43,985 bases of DNA from Rubrivivax sp. Its GTDB lineage: Bacteria > Pseudomonadota > Gammaproteobacteria > Burkholderiales > Burkholderiaceae_C. Below, in pieces: positions 9,858 through 18,197 of the stretch (its first letter is position 1; each line of letters opens with the position of its first letter). The notes beneath the pieces were generated by a model. The model was given only the letters and a program-made list of their open reading frames with translations. It was not told the DNA's origin and ran no database searches. Where the stretch lies: the NCBI GenBank assembly GCA_027487905.1, contig JAIYCR010000057.1, positions 1-43,985 on the forward strand, read 5' to 3'. Both the position numbers and the translations under genes were made by a program.

Positions 9858-12800
9858 TCAGGCGGCCGCCCGAAGCTCGCGCGCCTGCAGCCATTGCTGC
9901 AGTTCGGCGCTCGGCACGGGGCGGCTGTAGAGGAAGCCCTGTGCCTTCTCGCAGCCCAGGCTCTGGACGAGCTGCGCCTGGCTGTCGTGCTCGATGCCTT
10001 CGGCCACCGTGCCCATGCCGAGCGCGCGTGCCATCTGCACCGTGGCCTGGATCAGCACCCGGTGCACCTCGTTGGCCTGCGCATCGCGCACGAAGGAGCG
10101 GTCGATCTTCACCACGTCCACCGGCAGCTGGTGCAGGCAGGCGAGCGATGAGTAGCCGGTGCCGAAGTCGTCCAGCGCGAGCGTCAGGCCCAGCGTCTTC
10201 AACCGGCGCAGCGCGTCGGGCACCGACGACTCCTCGCCGGCCATGCTCTCGGTGACCTCCAGCTGCAGCCGGTGCGGCGCGATGCCGGTGTCCTGCAGGA
10301 TGCGCTGCACCTGGGCGGGCAGCCCCTCGTCGAGCAGCTGCGCACGCGACAGGTTCACCGCCAGCGACTGCGGAGCGGATTCCCCCAGCCGGGACTGCCA
10401 GAGCACGAAATCGCGGCAGGAGGCCTCCAGCATGGCCGCACCCAGCGCGGTGATGAGGCCGCTGTCCTCGGCCACCGGAATGAACTCGGCCGGCGACACC
10501 GCCCCGCGCACGGGGTGCTGCCAGCGGGCCAGCGCCTCCACGCCGACCACCTGGCCGGTGGCCAGTTCGATGATCGGCTGGTAGGCCGGCTGGATCTGCC
10601 CGGAGCCGATGGCCAGGCGCAGCTCGGCCTCGAGCTCGGAGCGCCGGGCCAGCGCCTGGTGCATCGCCGGGTCGAACATGACCATGCGGGCGCGGCCGGC
10701 GCGCTTGGCCTCGTACATGGCGGTGTCCGCATCGCGCAGCACGCCATGGGCGTCGGTCTTCGCGTCGCATTGATCGGAGGTGACGATGCCGATGCTCGCG
10801 CTGGAGTGCACCCGAAGCGTGGGTGCGAGCGTGTAGGGGTCGGCCAGCGCGGCGAGCAGCCGTTCGCCCACGGCCAGGGCCGCCGCCGGCCCTTCTATGC
10901 CTTCGAGCAGCACGACGAACTCGTCGCCGCTGATGCGCGCGGGCAGCACCGCCGGCTGGCCACCGCGCCGGCGCGAGCGGGTCTCCGTCTTGCGCAGTGC
11001 CTGCAGCAGCCGCTCGGCGATCAGGCGCAGCAGGCCATCGCCCACCGCATGGCCGTGGGTGTCGTTGACCAGCTTGAAGCGGTCGAAATCCATGTAGAGC
11101 AGCGCGAAGCGCCGGCTCGGGTCCTGCTGCCAGCGGCCGAGGGCGCCGGCCAGGCGTTCCATCAGCAGTGCGCGGTTGGGCAGCTGGGTCAGGTTGTCGG
11201 TGCGCGAGGCGTGCAGCAGCATGGCCTGCATCTGCATGTGCTCGGTCATGTCCACCAGCACGCCGGCCATGCGCAGGGGCTGCCCGGCCGCACCGCGCTC
11301 CACCACCGCGCCGCTGGCTGTGGCCCAGGCCCATTCGCCGTCCGGACGGCGCAGTCGCACTTCGAGCCGGCAGGCCTGCTGGCCGTCCTTCAAGTGCTCG
11401 GACACCACCTGCAGCCAGCGCGCGCGGTCCTCGGGGTGGAGCAGCTGCAGCAGGCCCCGGCGCTGGGCCTCGAATTCGGCCTGCGTGTAGCCCAGCAGCC
11501 GCGCGACGCGCTCGTTGCAGCTGGTGCTGTTGGAGCGCAGGTCCCACTCCCACAGCCCGAGGCCTGCGCCTTCCACCGTGGCGGCCATCACCCGCTCGTG
11601 CTTGCGCAGGGCGCTGACATCCACGAAGGAGGAGATCACGCGGTCGACGCGACCGGAGGCATCCAGGATGGGCTGGGCATTGATCAGCAGCCAGCGCAGC
11701 TCGCCATCGGGTGTCACCACGCCCAGCGAGGCCGAGCGCTGTGCCTGCGCCGTGGCCAGGGCGCGGGCCGTGGGGAGCTCGGCCAGCGCGATGGGCTTCA
11801 AGTCGTCGCCCAGCACGCTGCCGTGCAGGCCTTGAAGCGGCATGCCGATCAGCTGCGTGCGCGGCTGGCCCAGCAGGCTGGCGGCCACCGCGTTGCAGTC
11901 GCCGACCTGGCCGTTGCGGTCGAACACCATCACCCCGGTCGGAACCGCTTCGAGGATGGCCGCCTGGTGCTGGCGCTCGCGCACCAGGTCGGTCACGTCG
12001 GTGGCGATCGCGATCGAGCCGCGCAGGCTGCCGTCGGGGTGATGGCGCGGCTGCAGGTCCATGTCGACCCAGCGGTCCACGCCGTCCTTGCCGCGAAAGA
12101 GGATCTCGGTCCTGAAGCCGACGCCCTGGCGCAACGCAGCCTCCAGGCCCGAAAGCCGCGCCGGATCGGTGCGCTCGCTGGCCAGCAGTTCGGTCAGTGT
12201 GCGGCCCTGCGCCTCGTCAGTGCCGTGGCCCCACAGGCGGGTGAAGCCGTCGTTGATCCATTCGATGCGGCCGGCTTCGTCGGCGATGAGCACGCTGTTC
12301 GACGTCAGCCGTGCCACCAGGGCCAGACGCTCCAGGTCGGCGGCCTGGCGCTGCAGCCGGTGGCGCTGCCGCCGGATGGCCCGGTACGTGGGCTCGATGG
12401 CCAGGGCCGACACCAGCATCACCGCCAGGAAGAGGGCCAGGCTCAGCGCCTGCCAGCGCGCTTCGCTGCGGTGCACGAGTTCCGTTCCCAGGGCCCACTG
12501 GGTGCCCACCTCGCGCCGGGCCGCGGCCTCTGCGGAAGCGGCTGCGGGTTCGGGTGCGGCCCCGTCCGCCTTGGACGCGCCCGCCCGGACCGGCCCGATG
12601 GCCTGCTTCCAGGCCAGGAGCGCTGCGGCCAGCGGCGGGTGGTGCCGCTGCAGGCCGGCCCGCTCGGCCTGTTCGACCAGCGCCTGTGCGGCCGCCCGGT
12701 CGGCCGGCGACACCAGCACCGGCTGCAGCTGGGCCAGTCCCCGAAGCCATTCGGCCTGTCGGCGCTCGGACTCATGCGCATGGATGCCCACGCCGATGGC

Positions 12801-12905
12801 CAGCAGGCCGGACAGCGCCGTGGCGCTGCACAGCAACCACAGCTGCAGCCGCATGCCGATGCGAAGGCGTCTGGCGGGGATGGGGTGGTGGGGTTCCGAC
12901 TGCAT
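9858..12905 (-). CDS. Membrane PAS-GGDEF-EAL cyclic-di-GMP signalling protein
   Basis: The 1015-residue protein has a short cytoplasmic N-terminus, TM1 (about 18-42), a periplasmic loop of about 110 residues, TM2 (about 153-171), three PAS-type sensor domains (about 195-310, 315-425, 435-555), a GGDEF domain (about 570-745) and an EAL domain (about 760-1010). The EAL part keeps catalytic signatures (EALARW, LAVNLSR, LEVTES, ALDDFGTGYSS, VVKIDRSF, AEGIE), so phosphodiesterase activity is expected. The cyclase motif is SGDEF, not GGDEF, with an inserted basic stretch (SRRRGGQPAVLP) just before it, so cyclase activity is uncertain. The frame is open upstream to 13670 but that part is antisense to rarA; the ATG at 12905 directly precedes the first membrane segment. 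Confidence 0.93.
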   Translation of the reverse strand: MQSEPHHPIPARRLRIGMRLQLWLLCSATALSGLLAIGVGIHAHESERRQAEWLRGLAQLQPVLVSPADRAAAQALVEQAERAGLQRHHPPLAAALLAWKQAIGPVRAGASKADGAAPEPAAASAEAAARREVGTQWALGTELVHRSEARWQALSLALFLAVMLVSALAIEPTYRAIRRQRHRLQRQAADLERLALVARLTSNSVLIADEAGRIEWINDGFTRLWGHGTDEAQGRTLTELLASERTDPARLSGLEAALRQGVGFRTEILFRGKDGVDRWVDMDLQPRHHPDGSLRGSIAIATDVTDLVRERQHQAAILEAVPTGVMVFDRNGQVGDCNAVAASLLGQPRTQLIGMPLQGLHGSVLGDDLKPIALAELPTARALATAQAQRSASLGVVTPDGELRWLLINAQPILDASGRVDRVISSFVDVSALRKHERVMAATVEGAGLGLWEWDLRSNSTSCNERVARLLGYTQAEFEAQRRGLLQLLHPEDRARWLQVVSEHLKDGQQACRLEVRLRRPDGEWAWATASGAVVERGAAGQPLRMAGVLVDMTEHMQMQAMLLHASRTDNLTQLPNRALLMERLAGALGRWQQDPSRRFALLYMDFDRFKLVNDTHGHAVGDGLLRLIAERLLQALRKTETRSRRRGGQPAVLPARISGDEFVVLLEGIEGPAAALAVGERLLAALADPYTLAPTLRVHSSASIGIVTSDQCDAKTDAHGVLRDADTAMYEAKRAGRARMVMFDPAMHQALARRSELEAELRLAIGSGQIQPAYQPIIELATGQVVGVEALARWQHPVRGAVSPAEFIPVAEDSGLITALGAAMLEASCRDFVLWQSRLGESAPQSLAVNLSRAQLLDEGLPAQVQRILQDTGIAPHRLQLEVTESMAGEESSVPDALRRLKTLGLTLALDDFGTGYSSLACLHQLPVDVVKIDRSFVRDAQANEVHRVLIQATVQMARALGMGTVAEGIEHDSQAQLVQSLGCEKAQGFLYSRPVPSAELQQWLQARELRAAA

Positions 12906-12969
12906 GGACAAGCTGCGGGTATGCAGCGGTTTCGACCATCCGGCCTCGAACTGAAGTGCGGCGCCCGGC

Positions 12970-12975
12970 CACAAT
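12970..12975 (+). promoter_or_regulatory. Candidate -10 box placed for a leaderless rarA transcript
   Basis: CACAAT lies six bases before the rarA ATG at 12982 (CACAATCCACGGATG). A weak TCGAAC at 12946-12951, 18 bases upstream, could be a -35. The 76-base interval also carries the start of the divergent GGDEF-EAL gene. Confidence 0.4.
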
Positions 12976-12981
12976 CCACGG

Positions 12982-14436
12982 ATGGGCTTGTTCGACGACC
13001 TCCCCGACGCAGCGCCCGCCGCGTCGGCGCGTGCCCCCGCCGTGTCTGCGTCTGCGTCTGCGTCTTCGGCTTCAGCCGGGGCACCCGACGCCCCGCTGGC
13101 CGAGCGGCTTCGGCCCCGCCACCTCGACGAGGTGATCGGCCAGCAGCACCTGCTCGGCCCGGGCCGGCCGCTGCGGGTGGCCTTCGAGCGCGGTCGGCTG
13201 CACTCGATGGTGCTGTGGGGCCCGCCCGGCGTGGGCAAGACCACGCTCGCCCGGCTGGTCGCCGAGGGCTTCGATGCCCGCTTCGTCGCCATCTCGGCGG
13301 TGCTGGGCGGCGTCAAGGACATCCGCGAGGCGGTCGAACTGGCCCGCGCCGCCCAGGCGGGCGGACGCCGCACCGTGGTCTTCGTCGACGAGGTGCACCG
13401 TTTCAACAAGGCGCAGCAGGACGCCTTCCTGCCGCACGTGGAGGCGGGCCTGTTCACCTTCATCGGTGCCACCACCGAGAACCCGTCCTTCGAGATGAAT
13501 GCGGCGCTGCTGTCGCGCGCGACCGTGCACGTGCTGCGCAGCCTGAGCCCGGCCGACCTGGCAGCGGTGCTGGCCCGTGCCGAGACCCTGCTCGCAGCGC
13601 CGCCGCTGTCCGATGCGGCCCGCGAGCGGCTGCTGGCGCATGCCGACGGCGACGCTCGCCGCCTGCTCAATGCCTACGAGAACGTCGCCGCGCTGGCCGC
13701 CGGCGAGGGCGCACCGCCGGCCGTGCTCGACGAGCCGCTGCTCGAACGGGCCCTGGGCGAGCTGCTGCGCCGCTACGACAAGGGCGGCGACGCCTTCTTC
13801 GACAGCATCTCCGCGCTGCACAAGTCGGTCCGCGGCAGCGACCCCGACGCGGCGCTTTACTGGCTGGCTCGCATGCTCGACGGCGGCGCGGACCCGCGCT
13901 ACCTCGCCCGGCGCCTGATCCGCATGGCCAGCGAGGACATCGGCCTGGCCGACCCGCGCGCGCTCACGCTGACGCTGGAGGCCGCGCAGGCCTACGAGCG
14001 CCTGGGCTCGCCCGAGGGCGAGCTGATGCTGGCCGAGGCCACGGTCTTCCTGGCCATGGCGGCCAAGTCCAACGCCGTCTACAAGGCCTGGAACGCGGCG
14101 CGCGCCCGTGTGGCCAGCGGCGGCAGTGCGAGCGTTCCGTCCCATCTGCGCAACGCCCCGACCCGGCTGATGAAGCAGCTCGGCCACGGCGCCGGCTACC
14201 GCTATGCCCATGACGAGCCTGATGGCTTTGCAGCCGGCGAGCGCTACTGGCCGGATGAAATGGCGCCTGAGCGTTTCTATGAACCGGTGCCGCGGGGGCT
14301 GGAGATCCGCATCGGCGAGCGGCTGCTCGCGCTGCGCGAGGCCAACGATCGGGCTCGTGCAGATTCAGCCGCGCCGCCGGTCAAGACCCCAGGCGAGAAG
14401 GAAAGCCCGGAGGGCGCAGCGGCTTCGGACTCCTAG
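12982..14436 (+). CDS. rarA: Replication-associated recombination protein A (MgsA/WRNIP1-type AAA+ ATPase)
   Basis: AAA+ clamp-loader-like ATPase acting at stalled forks and single-strand gaps. The 484-residue protein shows RLRPRHLDEVIGQQHLLG, Walker A GPPGVGKTT (about 80-88), Walker B VVFVDEVHRFN (about 132-142), the sensor stretch GATTENPSFE, and the family C-terminal domain (ISALHKSVRGSDPDAALYW, then the tail PVPRGLEIRIGERL). The N-terminus has a low-complexity Ala/Ser stretch encoded by repeated TCTGCG units near 13030-13075. The ATG at 12982 starts MGLFDDL, the usual RarA beginning. A terminator follows at 14485. Confidence 0.96.
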   Translation: MGLFDDLPDAAPAASARAPAVSASASASSASAGAPDAPLAERLRPRHLDEVIGQQHLLGPGRPLRVAFERGRLHSMVLWGPPGVGKTTLARLVAEGFDARFVAISAVLGGVKDIREAVELARAAQAGGRRTVVFVDEVHRFNKAQQDAFLPHVEAGLFTFIGATTENPSFEMNAALLSRATVHVLRSLSPADLAAVLARAETLLAAPPLSDAARERLLAHADGDARRLLNAYENVAALAAGEGAPPAVLDEPLLERALGELLRRYDKGGDAFFDSISALHKSVRGSDPDAALYWLARMLDGGADPRYLARRLIRMASEDIGLADPRALTLTLEAAQAYERLGSPEGELMLAEATVFLAMAAKSNAVYKAWNAARARVASGGSASVPSHLRNAPTRLMKQLGHGAGYRYAHDEPDGFAAGERYWPDEMAPERFYEPVPRGLEIRIGERLLALREANDRARADSAAPPVKTPGEKESPEGAAASDS

Positions 14437-14439
14437 AAT
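14434..14439 (+). promoter_or_regulatory. Candidate -10 box TAGAAT upstream of the liv leader
   Basis: TAGAAT in CTCCTAGAATCC overlaps the rarA stop codon and resembles the CTCCTACAAT boxes elsewhere in the window. If active, its transcript would run through the terminator at 14485-14515 before reaching livH, so it would produce a short RNA or require antitermination. It may also be chance. Confidence 0.3.
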
Positions 14440-14484
14440 CCGCACCCGGCGCTGACCGGGCCCCCTTGCCTCGGCCCCTTCGAG

Positions 14485-14515
14485 AAGCCCGCTCCCAAAA
14501 GGAGGCGGGCTTTTT
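14485..14515 (+). terminator. Rho-independent terminator between rarA and livH
   Basis: AAGCCCGC (14485-14492) pairs with GCGGGCTT (14505-14512) around a loop containing AAAA, and TTTTT follows. It ends rarA transcription and stands 39 bases before the livH start. Confidence 0.88.
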
Positions 14516-14553
14516 GCTTAACAAAGCCTATCCGCGCGTTGGAGGAGTTTTCG

Positions 14554-15477
14554 ATGGATATCTTTCTGCAGCAGATCATCAACGGTCTGGTGCTCGGCAG
14601 CATGTACGCCCTGGTCGCCCTGGGCTACACGATGGTCTACGGGATCATCAACCTGATCAATTTCGCTCACGGCGAGATCCTGATGATCGGGGCGCTGGTG
14701 AGCTGGTCGGTGGTGGGCGCGATGAGCGGCACCGGCCTTCCGGGCTGGGTGCTGATGCTGATCTCGCTTCCGATCTCCATCCTGGTGTGCTCGGCGGTGA
14801 ACTTCGGCGTCGAGAAGCTCGCCTACAAGCCGCTGCGCAATGCGCCCCGGCTGGCGCCGCTGATCACCGCGATGGGTCTGAGCCTTCTGCTGCAGACGCT
14901 GGCGATGATCATCTGGAAGCCCAACCCCAAGCCCTATCCCCAGCTGCTGCCCACCGATCCCATCGACCTGGGCGGACCGGTGATCAGCGTCACGCAGATC
15001 CTCATCCTGGGCATCACCGCCTGCGTGCTGGCCGCGCTGATGTGGCTGGTCAACCGCACCAAGCTCGGCCGGGCGATGCGGGCCACCGCCGAGAACCCCA
15101 AGGTGGCCGCGCTGATGGGCGTCAAGCCCGACTTCGTGATCAGCGCCACCTTCGTCATCGGTGCCACGCTGGCGGCCATCGCCGGCATCATGTGGGCGGC
15201 CAACTACGGCACCGTGCAGCATGCGATGGGCTTCCTGCCCGGCCTGAAGGCCTTCTGCGCGGCGGTGCTCGGCGGCATCGGCAACCTGGCCGGTGCGGTG
15301 GTGGGCGGCCTGCTGCTCGGGCTGGTGGAGGCGCTCGGGGCGGGCTATCTGGGCCAGCTCACCGGCGGCCTGCTGGGCAGCCACTACGCCGACATCTTCG
15401 CCTTCGTCGCGCTCATCCTCGTGCTCACGCTGAGGCCGCAGGGCCTGCTGGGCGAGCGCGTGGCCGATCGCGCCTGA
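14554..15477 (+). CDS. livH: Branched-chain amino-acid ABC transporter permease LivH
   Basis: Inner-membrane permease of a high-affinity Leu/Ile/Val-type uptake system. The 307 residues are strongly hydrophobic with about eight segments and carry the LivH signatures INGLVLGSMYALVALGYTMV, INLINFAHGEILMIG, ENPKVAALMGV and the late GLLLGLVEALGAGY. The ATG at 14554 is preceded by GGAGGAG at 14541-14547, a strong Shine-Dalgarno that settles the start against an upstream in-frame TTG. It is the first gene of livHMGF. No periplasmic binding protein gene lies beside the operon, so it must be encoded elsewhere; the real substrate (amino acids, amides, urea) cannot be fixed from this window. Confidence 0.95.
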   Translation: MDIFLQQIINGLVLGSMYALVALGYTMVYGIINLINFAHGEILMIGALVSWSVVGAMSGTGLPGWVLMLISLPISILVCSAVNFGVEKLAYKPLRNAPRLAPLITAMGLSLLLQTLAMIIWKPNPKPYPQLLPTDPIDLGGPVISVTQILILGITACVLAALMWLVNRTKLGRAMRATAENPKVAALMGVKPDFVISATFVIGATLAAIAGIMWAANYGTVQHAMGFLPGLKAFCAAVLGGIGNLAGAVVGGLLLGLVEALGAGYLGQLTGGLLGSHYADIFAFVALILVLTLRPQGLLGERVADRA

Positions 15478-15492
15478 CCGGAGGCCCGAGAC

Positions 15493-16611
15493 ATGAACAA
15501 GACCAAGAGCATCGTCTACTTCGTGCTGGCCGCGGTGGCGCTGTTCGCGCTGCCGCTGGTGGTGCAGCAGTTCGGCCAGGGCTGGGTGCGCATCATGGCG
15601 CTGGCCCTGCTGTACGTGCTGCTGGCGCTGGGCCTGAACATCGTGGTGGGCTATGCGGGCCTGCTCGACCTGGGCTTCGTGGCCTTCTACGCGGTGGGCG
15701 CGTACATGTACGCGCTGCTGGCAAGCCCCCACCTCTTCGAGACCTTCGCCGCCATCGCGGCCACCTTCCCGAACGGCCTGCACACGCCGATCTGGGTCGT
15801 CGTGCCCTTGGCGGCGCTGCTCGCGGCCGTGGCCGGCGTGCTGCTGGGCATGCCGGTGCTCAAGCTGCGCGGCGACTATCTCGCCATCGTCACGCTGGGC
15901 TTCGGCGAAATCATCCGGGTGTTCATGAACAACCTGGAGCACCCGGTGAACATCACCAACGGGCCCCGGGGGCTGGACCGCATCGACCCGATGACCATCT
16001 TCGGCTGGCCCTTGTCCAAGCCGCTGATGATCGGCGACTTCCGAATCAGCTCGGTCACGCTGTACTTCTGGCTCTTCCTGGTGCTGGTGGTGGTGAGCGT
16101 CATCATCTGCCACCGGCTCCAGATGTCGCGCATCGGCCGTGCCTGGATGGCCATCCGCGAGGACGAGATCGCCGCCAAGGCGATGGGCATCAACACCCGC
16201 AACATGAAGCTGCTGGCCTTCGCCATGGGCGCCACCTTCGGCGGCGTGTCCGGCTCGATGTTCGCGGCCTTCCAGGGCTTCGTGTCGCCCGAGTCCTTCA
16301 GCCTGATGGAGTCGGTGATGATCGTGGCCATGGTGGTGCTCGGTGGCATGGGGCACCTGCCCGGGGTCATCCTCGGCGCGCTGCTGCTGGCCGCGCTGCC
16401 CGAGGTGCTGCGCTACGTGGCCGGCGACGTTCAGAACCTCACCGGCGGCCGCATCGATGCGTCCATCCTGCGCCAGCTGCTGATCGCCGTGGCCATGATC
16501 GTCGTCATGCTCGTCCGCCCGCGGGGTTTGTGGCCGGCACCCGAGCACGGCAAGGCCGCGCCCGAGCCCGGCCCGGTCGCGCCCCCGGCCAAGCCCGCCG
16601 CGGCGGCCTGA
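15493..16611 (+). CDS. livM: Branched-chain amino-acid ABC transporter permease LivM
   Basis: Second permease subunit, 372 residues. It carries the family signatures ALGLNIVVGYAGLLDLGFVA, LRGDYLAIVTLGFGEIIRV, ITNGPRGLDRI and IGRAWMAIREDEIAAKAMGI (EAA-like loop contacting the ATPases). A stretch of proline, alanine and lysine forms the hydrophilic C-terminus. It begins 15 bases after livH, with GGAGG at 15480-15484 before the ATG. Confidence 0.95.
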   Translation: MNKTKSIVYFVLAAVALFALPLVVQQFGQGWVRIMALALLYVLLALGLNIVVGYAGLLDLGFVAFYAVGAYMYALLASPHLFETFAAIAATFPNGLHTPIWVVVPLAALLAAVAGVLLGMPVLKLRGDYLAIVTLGFGEIIRVFMNNLEHPVNITNGPRGLDRIDPMTIFGWPLSKPLMIGDFRISSVTLYFWLFLVLVVVSVIICHRLQMSRIGRAWMAIREDEIAAKAMGINTRNMKLLAFAMGATFGGVSGSMFAAFQGFVSPESFSLMESVMIVAMVVLGGMGHLPGVILGALLLAALPEVLRYVAGDVQNLTGGRIDASILRQLLIAVAMIVVMLVRPRGLWPAPEHGKAAPEPGPVAPPAKPAAAA

Positions 16612-16625
16612 CAGAGGAGCACCCC

Positions 16626-17402
16626 ATGGCTGAAACCGTCATCCGCGTGCAGGGCGTCTCCAAGCGATTCGGAGGCCTGCAGGCACTCTCCGACGTGGGC
16701 ATCACCATCGAGCGGGGCCAGGTCTACGGCCTCATCGGCCCCAACGGCGCGGGCAAGACCACCTTCTTCAACGTGCTCACCGGGCTTTACACGCCCGATG
16801 CCGGGCGCTTCGAACTGGGCGGCAAGCCCTATGAGCCCACCGCGGTGCACGAGGTGGCCAAGGCCGGCATCGCGCGCACCTTCCAGAACATCCGCCTGTT
16901 TCCCGAGATGACCGCGCTCGAGAACGTGATGGTGGGCCGGCACGTGCGCACGAAGTCGGGCGTGCTCGGCGCCATCCTGCGCACCCGCAGCTTCGTCGAG
17001 GAGGAAAAGGCGATCACCGACCGCTCGCGCGAGCTGCTCGACTACGTGGGCATCGGCAAGTACGCCGACTACCGCGCGCGCACCCTGAGCTACGGCGACC
17101 AGCGCCGCCTGGAGATCGCCCGGGCCCTGGCCACGGAGCCCAAGCTGATCGCCCTGGACGAGCCTGCCGCCGGCATGAACGCCACCGAGAAGGTGGTGCT
17201 GCGCGAGCTCATCGACCGCATCCGCCGCGACAACCGCACCATCCTGCTCATCGAGCACGACGTGAAGCTGGTGATGGGCCTGTGCGACCGCGTCACCGTG
17301 CTCGACTACGGCAAGCAGATCGCCGAAGGCACGCCCGCGGAGGTCCAGCGCAGCGACAAGGTCATCGAGGCCTATCTGGGCGCCGGCCACAAAGCAACAT
17401 GA
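16626..17402 (+). CDS. livG: Branched-chain amino-acid ABC transporter ATPase LivG
   Basis: Cytoplasmic ATPase of 258 residues. Walker A is GPNGAGKTT (about 39-47), the Q-loop region is GIARTFQNIRLFPEMT, the signature is LSYGDQRRLEIARALA (D replaces the usual second G of LSGGQ, as is normal in LivG), Walker B is LIALDEPAAGMN, and the H-loop is LLIEHD. The ATG follows GAGGAG at 16613-16618, 14 bases after livM. The stop overlaps the livF start (ATGA). Confidence 0.96.
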   Translation: MAETVIRVQGVSKRFGGLQALSDVGITIERGQVYGLIGPNGAGKTTFFNVLTGLYTPDAGRFELGGKPYEPTAVHEVAKAGIARTFQNIRLFPEMTALENVMVGRHVRTKSGVLGAILRTRSFVEEEKAITDRSRELLDYVGIGKYADYRARTLSYGDQRRLEIARALATEPKLIALDEPAAGMNATEKVVLRELIDRIRRDNRTILLIEHDVKLVMGLCDRVTVLDYGKQIAEGTPAEVQRSDKVIEAYLGAGHKAT

Positions 17403-18133
17403 ACTCAAACCTGCAATCCACTGCCGCCACGCTGCTGAAGGTCACCGGCCTGAAGGTGGCCTACGGTGGCATCCACGCGGTCAAGGGCGTGTCCTTCGAG
17501 GTGCGCGAAGGCGAGCTGGTGAGCTTGATCGGCGCCAACGGGGCCGGCAAGACGACCACGCTGAAGGCCATCACCGGCATCCAGCCCATCGGCTCGGGCG
17601 ACATCGAGTACCTGGGCCAGTCCATCCGGGGGCAGGGCGCCTGGGACCTGGCGAAGAAGGGCCTGGTGATGGTGCCCGAGGGCCGCGGCACCTTCACCCG
17701 CATGACCATCACCGAGAACCTGCAGATGGGCGCCTTCGTCCGCAAGGATTCCGAGATCGACAGCGACATCGACAAGGTCTTCACCATCTTCCCGCGCCTG
17801 AAGGAGCGCCGGGCCCAGCTGGCCGGCACGATGAGCGGCGGCGAGCAGCAGATGCTGGCCATGGGCCGCGCACTGATGGCGCGGCCTAAGGTGCTGCTGA
17901 TGGACGAGCCCTCCATGGGCCTGTCGCCGATCATGGTCGACAAGATCTTCGAGGTGGTGGCCGACATCCACGGACGCGGCACCACCGTGCTGCTGGTCGA
18001 GCAGAACGCCAGCCGTGCGTTGTCGCTGGCCGACCGCGGCTACGTGATGGATTCGGGCGAGATCACGATGGATGGTCCGGCGAAGGCGCTGCTGGACGAC
18101 CCCCGGGTGCGCGCCGCCTACCTGGGCGAGTGA
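17399..18133 (+). CDS. livF: Branched-chain amino-acid ABC transporter ATPase LivF
   Basis: Second ATPase of the transporter, 244 residues. Walker A is GANGAGKTTT, the LivF-specific VPEGRGTFTRMTITENLQMGA is present (quoted in part: VPEGRGTF), the signature is MSGGEQQMLAMGRALM, Walker B is VLLMDEPSMGLSP, and the H-region is LLVEQNA. The ATG overlaps the livG stop by four bases, indicating translational coupling. It is the last gene of livHMGF and converges on a minus-strand kinase gene; only a small GC hairpin lies between them. Confidence 0.96.
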   Translation: MNSNLQSTAATLLKVTGLKVAYGGIHAVKGVSFEVREGELVSLIGANGAGKTTTLKAITGIQPIGSGDIEYLGQSIRGQGAWDLAKKGLVMVPEGRGTFTRMTITENLQMGAFVRKDSEIDSDIDKVFTIFPRLKERRAQLAGTMSGGEQQMLAMGRALMARPKVLLMDEPSMGLSPIMVDKIFEVVADIHGRGTTVLLVEQNASRALSLADRGYVMDSGEITMDGPAKALLDDPRVRAAYLGE

Positions 18134-18138
18134 AGCTC

Positions 18139-18157
18139 CGCCCGGTTGCGCCGGGCG
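18139..18157. terminator. GC hairpin between convergent livF and kinase gene
   Basis: CGCCCGG and CCGGGCG form a perfect 7-bp stem with a TTGCG loop. There is no T tract on either strand, so it is at best a weak terminator or an mRNA 3'-end stabiliser for livHMGF. Confidence 0.4.
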
Positions 18158-18197
18158 AAATGCGGCAGCGCAGCGTGAACATGCCCGGCTGGCCGCA

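Noticed and set aside
12906-13670. N-terminal extension of the GGDEF-EAL protein
   Set aside because: The open frame continues upstream, but it is antisense to rarA and lacks any domain; the ATG at 12905 directly precedes the first membrane helix.
10272-14213. A 1313-codon plus-strand open frame
   Set aside because: It lies antisense to the PAS-GGDEF-EAL gene and then out of frame over rarA; composition is that of a shadow frame.
14518-16548. A 676-codon minus-strand frame over livH-livM
   Set aside because: Antisense to membrane proteins, rich in His/Gln/Asp, no domain; both real genes have Shine-Dalgarno sites and family motifs.
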